NCBI GenBank assembly: GCA_022606425.2 | Contig: JAHDVF020000880.1 | Location: forward strand, 1,240,001 to 1,304,000 | Origin: Lepidostoma basale | Lineage: Eukaryota; Arthropoda; Insecta; Trichoptera; Lepidostomatidae | Direction of reading: 5' to 3' | Length of the DNA stretch: 64,000 nt | Part shown: positions 35,860 to 46,212 of the stretch, in pieces | Position numbering within the stretch: position 1 is the first letter of the stretch | Layout of the letters: each line of letters begins with the position of its first letter | Made by a program: the position numbers and the translations under genes | The notes under the pieces: model-generated | Databases searched by the model: none | What the model was told of the DNA's origin: nothing | What the model saw: only the letters and a program-made list of their open reading frames with translations

Positions 35860-36085
35860 ATATAAGGAATACAAAAATATCTTCGTCTGTCTTCTGTGCG
35901 ACCTGATGTGGCTAAACAGTCCTTTCCTAGAATGACAGGATTTGTCACAGTGCGGACAAGGGTATTCGACCCCTAAGGCTGGATCCCGTACTCTCCGTCT
36001 CTCCGGCCCCTGGCAAATAGCGACGACTCTTCACCACTCCGCCCTATCGGTTGCCAACTGCTCCCAGTCTGTCAAAAGTTGCTAA
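35860..36085 (-). pseudogene. LINE-G C-terminus with a C2H2 zinc finger
   Basis: Minus strand. DWEQLATDRAEW, a stop, then RVVAICQGPERRRVRDPALG. A complete C2H2 finger follows (YPCPHCDKS through LFSHIRSH; C-X2-C, 12 residues, H-X3-H). The DRAEW/RVV segment is a typical non-LTR C-terminal tail, and C-terminal fingers are known in some non-LTR families. One in-frame TGA breaks it. A host zinc-finger gene is less likely because the upstream tail is LINE-like. Confidence 0.65.
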
Positions 36086-36122
36086 AAGCTATAATAACCT
36101 AAATTTAATTATCTTGGTATTC

Positions 36123-36583
36123 AACTTATTGAACGCTAAGGCACTAACACTGTGGAATTCAATAGAAATATACATAGGAAATTGAATTTAATCTCCCAAG
36201 CTCCCATTTCCAATCAAATGCAAAAAAATCATTTATTAATTTCTATATAAATTATGTTTTTCAAATGTATGTTTTTTCTAAATTCCATTTTTATTCTATT
36301 TTTTTATATTATCATCATGTGATATTATTATTTAATATTATTTATTAGTTTTTACTTTAGCCAAAAAAATAATTGTTAGTACCTACTTATTACATTGAGC
36401 CCAGGTTAATTTTTAGATTAGAATTATTGTATCGAATTTAAAATGCGTGTTTTATTAGTCTTTCTTCGTTCCGTTTTTATTATATTTTTACACCTGAAGA
36501 TGGAGGTATCCTCCGAAACATGTCGTGTTTTTAAATATTTTTTAATAAATAGTGGATTAAACGAAGTTTTTCAATTTCCTAAG
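36123..36583 (+). mobile_element. HH-a, 461-bp non-autonomous element with a hammerhead-like motif
   Basis: Starts AACTTATTGAACGC and ends TCAATTTCCTAAG, the same ends as the copy nested in LINE-A at 17.4 kb. Flanks TATCTTGGTATTC (36110-36122) and TATCTTGAGATAC (36584-36596) look like an imperfect 13-bp target-site duplication, which suggests retrotransposition rather than cut-and-paste. No coding frame. Confidence 0.65.
36490..36528 (+). ncRNA. Hammerhead-ribozyme-like motif in HH-a
   Basis: ACAC, CTGAAGA, extra T, perfect GGAGG/CCTCC helix II with a 3-base loop, GAAAC, AT, GTC, GTGT. ACAC pairs with GTGT. Further out, ATATTT (36482-36487) pairs with AAATAT (36533-36538) across a small internal loop, as in natural type I hammerheads. 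The extra T after CTGAAGA is the one departure from the conserved core. Confidence 0.5.
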
Positions 36584-37250
36584 TATCTTGAGATACTGTG
36601 AAATTTCGTAATTATTTTGTAAATATAATTTAACACTGCGTAAAAATCGCTTTTTATCTATTTTTATTGTCACAATAATAAATGAACACCACATGTTAAG
36701 GTATAATTAACAATTACACCTGAAGATAATTGTATCTCCAAAACAAACTGTGTATTTTTGCAATAAAAATACATAAAATTATTTTTACAAAGTGTGGAAA
36801 TTCTAAATCGAAATAGTTACGCTGACCTCTACTCGTGAGATCATTTAAACATAAAAAGGAAAAATCACTTTTATCGCTTTTATTGTTGACTTGTATAGAA
36901 AGCAGCCACCTATAATATTTATAACGCCACCCCACCAACAGCTTTCGGAGAATTGCGACTCGAAAACATCCGCCCTGGGAACTTAAGTCGCTGTCACTTG
37001 AAATACACTCTAGGGCAAACGTCGCCAATAAGCTTTATCCTAAGCTTTTAATTCATTAAACTACGGAGTTCTTAATCCAAAATCCAAAAATCTTTCATTT
37101 AACGTAAACAAAATAATGATTAATCCGGACAGAAAAAAATATATTTATAAATTATGCGTCAACATTACATTATAATATCGCGCTATTTTAAGTGTTATGC
37201 TTAAATATAAATACATTTGTTAAACATCTCTATTGACTTGTTTATTGTTT
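36584..37250. other. Intronic; degenerate second motif near 36715
   Basis: ACACCTGAAGATAATTG with ACTGTGTATT nearby recalls HH-a but lacks helix II. The rest is unassigned. Confidence 0.35.
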
Positions 37251-37254
37251 CTTG

Positions 37255-37535
37255 AACAATGATGTAAAACTTCATATTAAATAATTAATACGAATGAAAA
37301 CGTCAGTTTTCTAGAAGTTTTATTATATTTTATAGGAATGACATGTTTCGCCCTTCTAAGGCATTATCAAATGTCATTTGTTAGTCCTTCTAAGGCGTTT
37401 GTCCTTATAATTCCTTCTAAGGCATTATCAAATGACGTTTGATAATGCCTTAGAAGGGCGAAACATGTCATTTACATAAAATATAATAAAACTTCAAGAA
37501 AACTGACGTTTTCATTCGTATTGATTATCTCTATT
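37255..37535. repeat. FB2 palindromic element, both arms
   Basis: Left and right arms mirror each other: the GAATGAAAACGTCAGTTTTC end, then ATGACATGTTTCGCCCTTCT, and the reverse on the right. The centre has extra copies of CCTTCTAAGGC. In the + direction the right arm reads TTGATAATGCC, AGAAGGGC, GAAACATGTC, a weakened version of the hammerhead-like order. Confidence 0.75.
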
Positions 37536-37589
37536 TACATTTTTACAAGTTTCGTCAGGTAGAGTTTTAACGATTAGATTAAAAAATAA

Positions 37590-37730
37590 TAAAATCAAAT
37601 CAGTTTATGTTTTCAAAATATTAAATTTGAGGCATCTATTGAGAATAGGTAAAATGTAATATATTATATAATACCAAGAGCGCACGAGAAATGGTTAAAC
37701 TTTAGGAATACAATCCGGAACATATACGTG
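37590..37730 (-). pseudogene. Jockey/CR1-like LINE 3' UTR fragment
   Basis: Minus strand words of the 3' UTR (GATGCCTCAAAT, TTACCTATTCTC) and an AATCAAATCAG (TTGAT-type) tail. Confidence 0.45.
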
Positions 37731-38254
37731 GATGTTCTAATGAGTAATTTTGAACCTTTCCTTCCTTGTCTGTTGACTATTAATATAGTATGATAATCTT
37801 ACCGTTTTTATTAAAATTATACAACAGATCCCCCGACTAATGGTACATCCTCTTAATTATTAATTTTAATCGAAGGACATTTTTATGCTTTATTGATAAA
37901 GTGACAAAGTAAATAAATTTCTTTACATTTATCATATTTTAAGAGGTTTATAGTGAAAAACATATGTTGTGGAGAAAATAATAATTGTTTGAAAGTTAAT
38001 CCTTATCATGAGATTCAAAACACATTCTCTACGTAATTGATATGCCATTTTGCAAAATAATCACGCCTCTAGTAATTCCATAGGGGGAGACCGATTTACC
38101 GAACATAATTGTTTCGGAGTTCGACAGGTGCCATATTTGAAATCCAACAATTCAGGTTCTTGGTGTAAGTACTCTTAATTCTATACATTAATCTGAAACT
38201 TTAAAACGAAACATTATTGATCCAACGAAAGTATTTTACTAAAATGTAACAAAT
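37731..38254. other. Intronic, nothing recognised
   Basis: AT-rich with no named element. Confidence 0.35.
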
Positions 38255-38895
38255 GTTGGAATGCAACCTATAACTCACGGCGAATCATCAGATTCAAGGA
38301 TATATACAACTTTAAGATGGTGGAGGACTTCCCTTGCCTGAGGTTGTTTATAACAAAAGAAAACGAAGATAATAAAGAAATCGAAAGAAGAATTACAATA
38401 GGCAACAAAACATTATTCTCTCTACTACCAGTGCTCAAATCAAGAAACGTACCCAGGAAAACCAAAACTTTGCGTGGACTTTGACAGCAAGCGACTGGAT
38501 ACTTTTAAAAGAAGGGTGCTGCGCAGAATTGGAGTAGCGCAACCTGTAAATGACAGTGAAGACTGGAGAGTGCGGCATAATGACGAACTGTGCCATATTT
38601 ATAAAGCTCCCAATCTCTTCACATAGGTCAGACTGAACAGACTGAGATGTGCAGGTCACGTGCAGAGGATGCCGTCATCGCGAACCAAAAAGATTGCTGG
38701 AGTGGCACTCAAGTGGTAGAAGATCAATTGCATGACCAAGGCTGCGATTGGAGGATGATATTGTGAGAGATAAGGCGAAATTGTTAGGAGTGTCTGATTG
38801 GAGGGTCGAAGCGAAGGACATGAGGAGTTTAAGGCGAAGAATACTAGAGGCTAGGGCTCAATATGGGCTGTAGGGCCATCGAAGAAGAAGAATAA
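38255..38895 (+). pseudogene. LINE-D 3' fragment
   Basis: Matches 51.72-52.38 kb: FKDIYNFKMVEDF, TKENEDNKEIERRITIGNK, ALKSRN-like, then RRVLRRIGV and RLRCAGHVQRMPSSRTKK. It ends GGGCCATCGAAGAAGAAGAA. It shares with the 51-kb copy a deletion-like scar near the TFKRR/TFERR region but is more decayed. Confidence 0.75.
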
Positions 38896-40028
38896 GTATT
38901 AAATGTTATTTATATATTGTTTAAATCACTGAAGAAGAAACAATCTTTTTTGTATGAATATGTCCACACATACACTTCATTTAAATACTATATATATATA
39001 GTGTTTCATGTTATGTGGATATTGTAATAAAGTTCTTTTGGCACAAATATCACATGTGAAAAGTTGCCAGATGCGAATGAAAGGAAACTTCACAAGGGGA
39101 GGAAATATTTCTTACTGAGCATTGCTTCAAGTATCTCGAAATATTTCAAGAGTTGCTTCCCGGTAGAAAATATTAAACTTGATGCGCCAATGATTGATAT
39201 ACGAGTATTTTGTTTAACTTATTTATAAATGATTAATTAAATGGAAAAAAAAATTCATCCTTTGTAATACGTATTACCTTCGTTTTCATTACTATCCATA
39301 AGTAAATAGTATTTTTATATATATGATATTCCATTTATTTATTGCAATTTATATTGTAATACAAACTACCATATTATGATTTATAATTAGTGTTAAAAAA
39401 TACTTGTTTTGTGGAAGTTTTATTATATGATTAAGCCACAAGTTAACTAGGGTAAAAGCAAAATTTTATATTGCCTTATTAAATAGATCTCTATTTTTAA
39501 ATCATACAATTAAAAATTCATAACATTGACAGTTAAGGTAGCATGCCCTCCATTTATGTAATTCATTTAAATAAGCAACATACAAAAAGTCCTTTTACGT
39601 AATTCTAGCTGTTTTACGAGTCTCAAAACTTTCCCCATCCAAAGGGTTTTAAAATTGCCCGGGAACAAAAAATGCAATATTCACAAAGCTACGGGCCGGA
39701 GGGAAAAAGTTATGAGAATTGCTGCAAGCCGAATGCTGCCATCAAAGGTATGTGGGCGCGCTTGTGTATTTATATGTTTCTCTGTGAAAAGTCAAGTGGA
39801 GGCCACTCCAACTTTTTGTATATATGCAGATTGTAGATTCTACATTCAAGAACCCCAAGGGGTAGTCATCCCCCAGTGGCGGGTCGCGAATCATTCGCGT
39901 AAGAGTCGCACTGAAATGCTGGCAATTTATTACGAAGAACTGACTATACGTTTTAATTCTTGCAGATACACATATTCTTCATGTAGGAAAAATTCACGAT
40001 GCACTATGTAAATATTATATTCCATTAA
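38896..40028. other. Intronic; a 118-codon open frame at 39655-40011
   Basis: The frame (start codon not ATG) has no recognised domain or splice pair. TACGAGTA lies near 39198. I see nothing else. Confidence 0.3.
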
Positions 40029-41030
40029 ACTAACTAACTAACTAACCATCACGCCGTCTCCCCGAAGGGGTAGGCATAATGGACTGCCACACTTTTCTTT
40101 CCTGACATATTTCTCTCGCTTCCTCAACATTCACACATCGTGTCATGCACGCGCGTCGATTTCTCTGACTCCTCACATGGCCGACATTCAATATTTGATT
40201 TATTTGATCGTGCCACGTTTTCCTTGGTCTTTCTCTATTTCTGGTACCATTTACATCATTAACATATAATTTTTACCATTCTTTCTTCATTCATTCTTTC
40301 CATATGTCCAAACCATCTTAATGATCCTTTCATTATTTTGTTCATGACACCATCATTCGCACCGCATTCACTTCTTATATTTTCGTTCGACACTCTATCA
40401 TACACAGAGTATCTACACATTCGTCTAAGAGATCTCTTTTCTACTGCATTTATTCTACTTTCATCCTTCTTTTGCCAGTTCCATGCTTCGCTTCCATACA
40501 TAAGCGATGACAACTTTAAGTGCACCATTCACTTTGTTGCCTGCCCCAACCCTTCTTTCAATATCCCTCTCCACTCGCCCATCTCTTGTAAACATACTAC
40601 CTAAATACACGAACTCAACTACTTGCTCCAAATTTTCACTATTCACGCAGACTGCAGACTGTCATGGTTTCTTCCTTTTCAAAAAACCATTACCTTGGAC
40701 TTATTAACATTCATCATCAGATCATTTCGCATGCATACCTCATACATACAATTCACCAGGACTTGTAGTTTTCCATTAATACATGGAAAATATGTACATG
40801 TTTGTTTCAATAGTTCCTCAACCCATAGTCATAACACAAATGTCCTGGCTGAAGTTTTCCAGAATTTCCTCATACGTAGATAGCACATGGTCAGTCTACG
40901 AATAGTTTGTATAGTTTCCTTATGTCAGCTTTTTAAATTCTGTCGTATATCGTTTTAGTTAGTCTGAGAATTCTGCTCTTATCCGTTCTTCTACCAGTTC
41001 TATGCTCCACTTCCATTCATCAGGTTTGGT
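40029..41030 (-). pseudogene. LINE-A, the longest 3' piece
   Basis: Minus strand. TTAG-type tail (AACTAACTAACTAACC), GGCGTGATGG end, then upstream codons for RWFGHMERMNEERMVKI, the LSSLMYGSEAWNWQKKDESR region, and upstream of a frameshift NSENLEQVVEFVYLGSMF and RRVGAGNKVNGALK. Decayed sequence continues to about 41030. No catalytic YADD box was recognised. Confidence 0.75.
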
Positions 41031-41039
41031 ACTAAAACT

Positions 41040-41470
41040 CTATTATGTTATGTATCAAAAAATATTTTGCTATGTACATGAAAAGTAGAACAAATGCTGT
41101 AGGAATAAGATCTATTAGAAAAATGCTTAGAAAATATGTGTATGATAGACGAAGTAAATGCAGTGCGAATGAAAGTAAGAGTATTATGAACAAAATAATG
41201 ACAGATTTATTAAGATGGTTCGGACACATGGAAAAAACGAATGAAGAAATAATGGTAAAAAAGTGTACATTAAATATGTAAACAGAGCTAGAAATATAGA
41301 AAGGTCAAGGGAAACGTGGCACGATCAAATAAATCAAATATTGAATGTCGGCCACGTGAGAACTCGGACAAATAGACTTGCGTGCATGACACGTTGTACG
41401 AACGTTGAGGAAGCGAGATAAGTATGTCAGAAAAGAACAGTGTGGCGGTCCATTCTTTTTACCTACTCCT
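41040..41470 (+). pseudogene. LINE-A tail, inverted to its neighbour
   Basis: RTNAVGIRSIRKMLRKYVYD, MTDLLRWFGHMEKTNEEIM, then the 3' end (ATTGAATGTCGGCCACGTGA, GTGGCGGTCCATTC) stopping before GGCGTGATGG. Confidence 0.7.
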
Positions 41471-42290
41471 TATAGCTACAAAATACATTCAATCCATACT
41501 GGGTGAGCCATTTCATAATATTATATAAAGGATTGCCAGTGCCCCGGGCTATTATAAATATCACGAACCTTCCTATCAAGAAACATTCCTACACTTTCAT
41601 CATAAAAATACACCCCTTTTAAGAATGTTACTGAAATTTATTACCCATTTAATAGTACAGTTGAAATTGCAATAAAGCAGAATCTCACCAACCAAATATG
41701 TCAGATATTCGGAAAAATATTTCAATAGCAGTTGTTTTCGGAATTGTATATTCTCTTGTTCCGAAAAAAATGGTATCGGAATGCTAAGAGAAACAGTTTT
41801 ATAGTGCTTTGGATCCGTATACTAGTTTTTATAACCCTGGAAGAGGTGTAATGAATTCACGTTTAGTGGGGGAAATGGATGGTTTATTTTTAGTGCTGGT
41901 TGGAAAAATATGGTGAAAAAGTTTAGGTGTGAGGTTAAAACAGGCAAAATGGGCGCATTCTAAGGAATGATGTAAAAGAAATCTTTTGTTCTTACATTCG
42001 ATGCTGATAATATGAATATATAAAATACGAGTCCGTAGTCCATTTTTTTGGCTGAACCACTATGATGCTTCGATATTATTAACTGTTAAAATTTAAACGC
42101 TGTTATATATCACATTTTTTTCTTATACGATAGCTGTTTTGCCAACCGATATTGGTATCATTAGGCATTACAATATTTTTTTTTCAGATAAGTTTATCAG
42201 GTCATACTGTTACTGAACCTAATTACTGTTTTTGCCAGCTTTATTATGATTAAATGATTTTACTGAAATCTCTCGATGGAAGTTCAATTT
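41471..42290. other. Intronic with a degenerate FB3 arm at 42040-42180
   Basis: FB3 words on the minus strand (AAAACAGCTATC, CCAATATCGGTTGGC). The rest is unassigned. Confidence 0.4.
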
Positions 42291-42295
42291 AAATG

Positions 42296-42488
42296 ATAAT
42301 TAAATAAAACGATGTTTTTTAACTACTTCCACTTTTGTCTTTATTTAGACAGCGACCTGTTTCGCCAGGCTCGCTGGCATCGACAGACTGGTCCAGTCTG
42401 TCGATGCCAGTGAGCCTGGCGAAATCGGTCGCTGTCTAAATAAAGAAAAAAGGGGTAGTAGTTAAAAAACATCGTTTTATTTAATTAT
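42296..42488. repeat. FB1 near-perfect palindrome
   Basis: About 193 bp in which the left half is almost the reverse complement of the right; about half a dozen mismatches, with only a few bases at the centre. Each half carries the word order CTGTCGA, extra T, GCCAG/CTGGC stem, GAAA, GGTC, GCTGTC on its own strand. A second copy with an insertion lies at 54.35-54.91 kb and an arm at 56.22 kb. Confidence 0.85.
42398..42460 (+). ncRNA. Hammerhead-like motif in the FB1 right arm
   Basis: CAGT pairs with GCTG as helix I. CTGTCGA stands for CTGANGA (one change). One extra T, helix II GCCAG/CTGGC, GAAA, then GGTC and GCTG. The minus strand of the left arm has the better GAAACAGGTC. Probably a decayed relative of the HH-a and FB3 motifs. 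Confidence 0.35.
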
Positions 42489-42679
42489 TATTTATTATAA
42501 TTGTTTACAATATATAATTTCTTTCCCTCCTAATAATATTGTATACGAGTATAAGCTAAGTCTTTCTGATATATTATTTAGTTTATTGTAAGACCTGACG
42601 ATATATTAACATTGGTATCTTATAATTTTTTCGTTTATAAGAAGAGTTTTGACAACTGTTAAAATTCGATTTGAACAGT
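42489..42679. other. FB3-like scraps
   Basis: GTAAGACCTGACGATATATT near 42587-42606 resembles the degenerate FB3 form at 56.69 kb. TACGAGTA lies near 42545. Confidence 0.35.
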
Positions 42680-42890
42680 TTTTTTTTTGTATACAACAGG
42701 TCGTTTGAACCCAATTACTGTATACTATTTATTTCAGGTATTATATTGATTCTCATGACATGTGATAGGTAGCCAATCTATCGCCATTTTATTGTCACGT
42801 AAATACTACACCAGACCAAAGATAGTGTGACAATCACACTGCCATCGCCGGGAATCGAACCCACGAAGTTCGTTGTTACTTAATTCAATA
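42680..42890 (-). mobile_element. SINE-1 copy, head truncated
   Basis: Minus strand from an A-rich tail (GTATACAAAAAAAAAAC) to the B box GGTTCGATTCCCGG. The A-box half of the head is missing and followed by unrelated sequence. Confidence 0.7.
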
Positions 42891-43189
42891 TGAACAATTT
42901 ATTTCAGACCTAAGCAAGTTTTTTTTAAATAATTGATTTGAAAATATTTCATAACAATGAACAATGAACATATCAGTTTTATGATATTTTTGGCAATGAT
43001 ATTTATTTCGCCTTGCTAAAATCTTATTATATGTATCATAATATTTATAGACAAAAACCCGAATGCATTCAAGAAACAATACGAGATATTTTGAATACAA
43101 GAAAGCGAGTGAGGAATACTTCTTTAAATTTTGTTCTGATTATTTTTGTATGACAGAAGTGTAGAAAACAAAAGGAGAACAATTTGGTA
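42891..43189. other. Intronic, weak FB2 resemblance
   Basis: Nothing firm. Confidence 0.3.
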
Positions 43190-43436
43190 TTTTTTTTTTT
43201 TTTTTTACGTATACAACAGGTCGCTTGAACGCAATTACAGTATACAATTGTTTAAGCTGATATATTGATTCTCGTGACATGTGACAGGTAGCCAATCTAT
43301 CGCCATTTTATTGTCACGAGAATACTACGCCAGACCAAAGACAGTGTGACAATCACACTGCCATCGCCGGGAATCGAACCCAGAACCTTCGGAATGGGAA
43401 TCAGAGCTCTTACCACTCTGCCACGAAGGTCGTCGT
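43190..43436 (-). mobile_element. SINE-1, complete copy
   Basis: Minus strand, about 245 bp. The tRNA-like head has box A (GTGGCAGAGTGGTAAG, about 43410-43425) and box B (GGTTCGATTCC, 43370-43380), spaced as in a pol III type 2 promoter. The body follows with the palindromic CAGTGTGATTGTCACACTG, then AAAATGGCGATAGATTGG and CGACCTGTTGTATAC, and an A tail of about 18. A genuine tRNA gene is excluded because no acceptor stem closes the fold. Confidence 0.85.
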
Positions 43437-43439
43437 ATT

Positions 43440-44465
43440 GTTGATTGCGAAATTTTAGAGTGTTTGAAAAATACATTTACATTTTAAGTTAGAACTTATT
43501 CTCTTAGAATTCATTATACTTATACTTCATACAAATATAAAATATATATTTTGATGTATTATAACACCATTGTGTTCGAAGACATGCAAAAAAAAACATG
43601 AAACTAAATGAAGAAATGCATGGAAAAGATTAAACATTGAATGAAAGATATTTGAGCAAACGAGAGTAAACTTTCCGAGAACAAAGGGGTTCTCATCATT
43701 CATCGGTCTATATAGCACGATAAGGGAACGCCGGCGTAAACCGTATACCCAGTTTGATTTCAGAACATTTTCCCTCGCGAATTTTTCTAAGTAGAGTTTC
43801 CCTTGTTTCGAAACATTTCAAATTAAAAACTTATGCTGGCAACTTGTGGACGAAGATGCATCGTGTATGAAATAAATATGAAAAATGCATGAGCTTGCAA
43901 CATGCAATGCGCAACTCATATTTCGCGATACGTATCACATCAGGGATGAAATCTCCCAGGGATCTCATAAGAGAAGTAACTCAGGTGAGAAAAGCCTGAG
44001 TGCACTCCATTCCACCCTCATCCCCCACCATCCCCCCGCCCCCACCCCTGTCTCACATTGTACCTACATAAAAGTCAGGAAAGTTGCGCTTGGAACGTGA
44101 TAGAAAAGTGTGCTCGTGGCTTACTGGAAAATATCGAATGACGTTGTTTACACCTTTTTGTCATGCGATATTTTCGATAGTGTGGAGTTTGTTTATTGTG
44201 TGGATATACGATGTTTTTTCCGGTGTACTATTTTTAGATCCATTGTGATTTTTGTCTGTGAATAAATTTATTTGACACGTATTGCTCACATAACTATGCA
44301 TTTGGAATGAGATTTTTTTGTATATTAAATATCGGAATACTATTTTTTAAGATATCTTTATTTTAAAATATTAATGTTGTTAATTGAATTTTATTTTTGA
44401 AAGTTCATTTTGAATAATGGGTATAAAAAAAATCCTGTATAAAATGCATTAAGTATTATTCTATT
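43440..44465. other. Intronic, partly GC-richer, nothing recognised
   Basis: 43700-44100 is GC-richer with a C-rich run near 44025-44045 and a 71-codon frame. No splice-flanked exon in the right phase. Confidence 0.35.
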
Positions 44466-44469
44466 TGAT

Positions 44470-44560
44470 TTTTAGCATCGACCGATTTCGGCAGCTCGTT
44501 GCCATCTTCTGATTCTTACGGTTCTGCTGAATCCGGTCGAACCTAAAAATCAAGTCGAAT
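44470..44560 (-). repeat. Hammerhead-like repeat fragment
   Basis: Minus strand: CAGAAGA, extra T, GGCA/TGCC stem, GAAATCGGTC. It has the same layout as FB1 with core changes, followed by a GATGC, CTAAAAATC end. Confidence 0.35.
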
Positions 44561-44926
44561 AAAACTTTAAACATATTATTAAGGATTTAATTTTTATTTT
44601 CCTTATTTATAACTTTATTATATTTCAATGATTTTTTTATGAATCACATAAAAGATTCGCTACAATCCTAGAACAAACTCAAAAATACTCATTATAATAA
44701 TAGGAAGAATAATATTTATCATTAGTCCCTGGCTAAAAATTTTTTTTTTTCATATATTCCATTTTGACATTTATATATGACATTTAAATATATGACATTT
44801 TCGAGTAATTGGATGTAAACGTTAATAATCTTTAACTTAAGCAATACCAGTATCCATTATTTTACCTTTCAGCTCACATTTATATACGAGTATTTTTACT
44901 TGTGATGCCAACGCGGATAGCATATA
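44561..44926. other. Intronic, nothing recognised
   Basis: TACGAGTA near 44885. Otherwise AT-rich. Confidence 0.35.
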
Positions 44927-46212
44927 TTAGGTCCTTACATATGAAATTGGCGTTTTGCCGTACTGGCAACTTTGATCTAAAATATCTTCTCTTTGGTTAG
45001 GAATTCCAAATTCAAATTTATACAGCTATTTACTCAAGTATTTGTTTTGCGAAAATTATAATTAATTTTTTTTTCATCAATTGTTTTTTTTCTTCGCGTC
45101 ACTCAGTTTACAAAATGGAAAACTTGAAATATCGCGTTATTTACGAGTACGAGTTCCACCGTGGCACCAGTGCAGCAGAAACGGCTCGAAGGATTAATGA
45201 TGTGTATGGCGACGGTGCCGCAAAAGAAAACACAGTGCGTTTTTGGTTCCAACGTTTTCGTTCTGGAAATTTCGACCTGCAGAACAAGCCCCGTGGACGG
45301 CCGGAGACCAAAGTTGATAATGAAGAATTGAAGGCTATTGTGGAAGCGGATCCATCGCAAACCACGTCCGAGTTAGCTGCAGGCTGCGGCGTTAGTGATA
45401 AAACTGTTTTAATCCACTTGAAGCAAATTGGGAAGGTGAAAAAGCTTGAAAGGTGGGTACCTCACGAATTGAGTGAAGCAAATCAACAAACGCGCGTTGA
45501 CTGCTGCGTTGCATTACTCAACCGGCACAATAATGAAGGGATTTTGAATCGAATCATTACCTGTGATGAAAAGTGGATCCTGTATGATAATCGGAAGCGC
45601 TCATCGCAATGGCTGAACCCTGCCGAACCAGCCAAACCATGCCCCAAGCGAAAATTGACTCCAAAAAAGTTACTTGTGAGCGTTTGGTGGACTAGTGCTG
45701 GTGTCGTTCACTACAGCTTTCTTAAATCTGGCCAGACGATTACGGCAGATGTCTTTTATCAGCAACTGCAAACCATGATGGAAAAGCTAGCTGCTAAACA
45801 ATCGAGGCTGATTAATCGCTCTAGGCCACTGCTGCTTCATGATAACGCTAGACCACACACTGCTCAACAGACGGCTACCAAATTAGAAGAGATTCAATTG
45901 GAATGTCTAAGACATCCACCGTACTCTCCGGACCTTGCCCCAACAGATTACTATTTTTTTCGAAATTTGGATAACTTCTTGCAAGGGAAAAAAATCAACT
46001 CCGATGGGGCAGTCCAAACCGACTTCAAAGATTTTATTGATTCCCGTCCGAATGTTTTTTTTAGTAAAGGGATCGATGAACTACCTATGAGATGGAAAAA
46101 GTGCATAGATAGCAATGGTACATACTTTGATGAAATAAATATATTATATTTAAAAAAAATCAACTTTATGTTCCTCCCATACAAAACGCCAATTTCATAT
46201 GTAAGGACCTAA
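44927..46212 (+). mobile_element. Full-length mariner, cecropia/Hsmar1-like
   Basis: 1286 bp flanked by TA (44925-44926 and 46213-46214). Perfect 31-bp inverted ends starting TTAGGTCCTTACATATGAAA (44927-44957 and 46182-46212). The ends begin TTAGGT like those of Hsmar1-type mariners. Identical ends and an intact frame point to recent insertion. Confidence 0.92.
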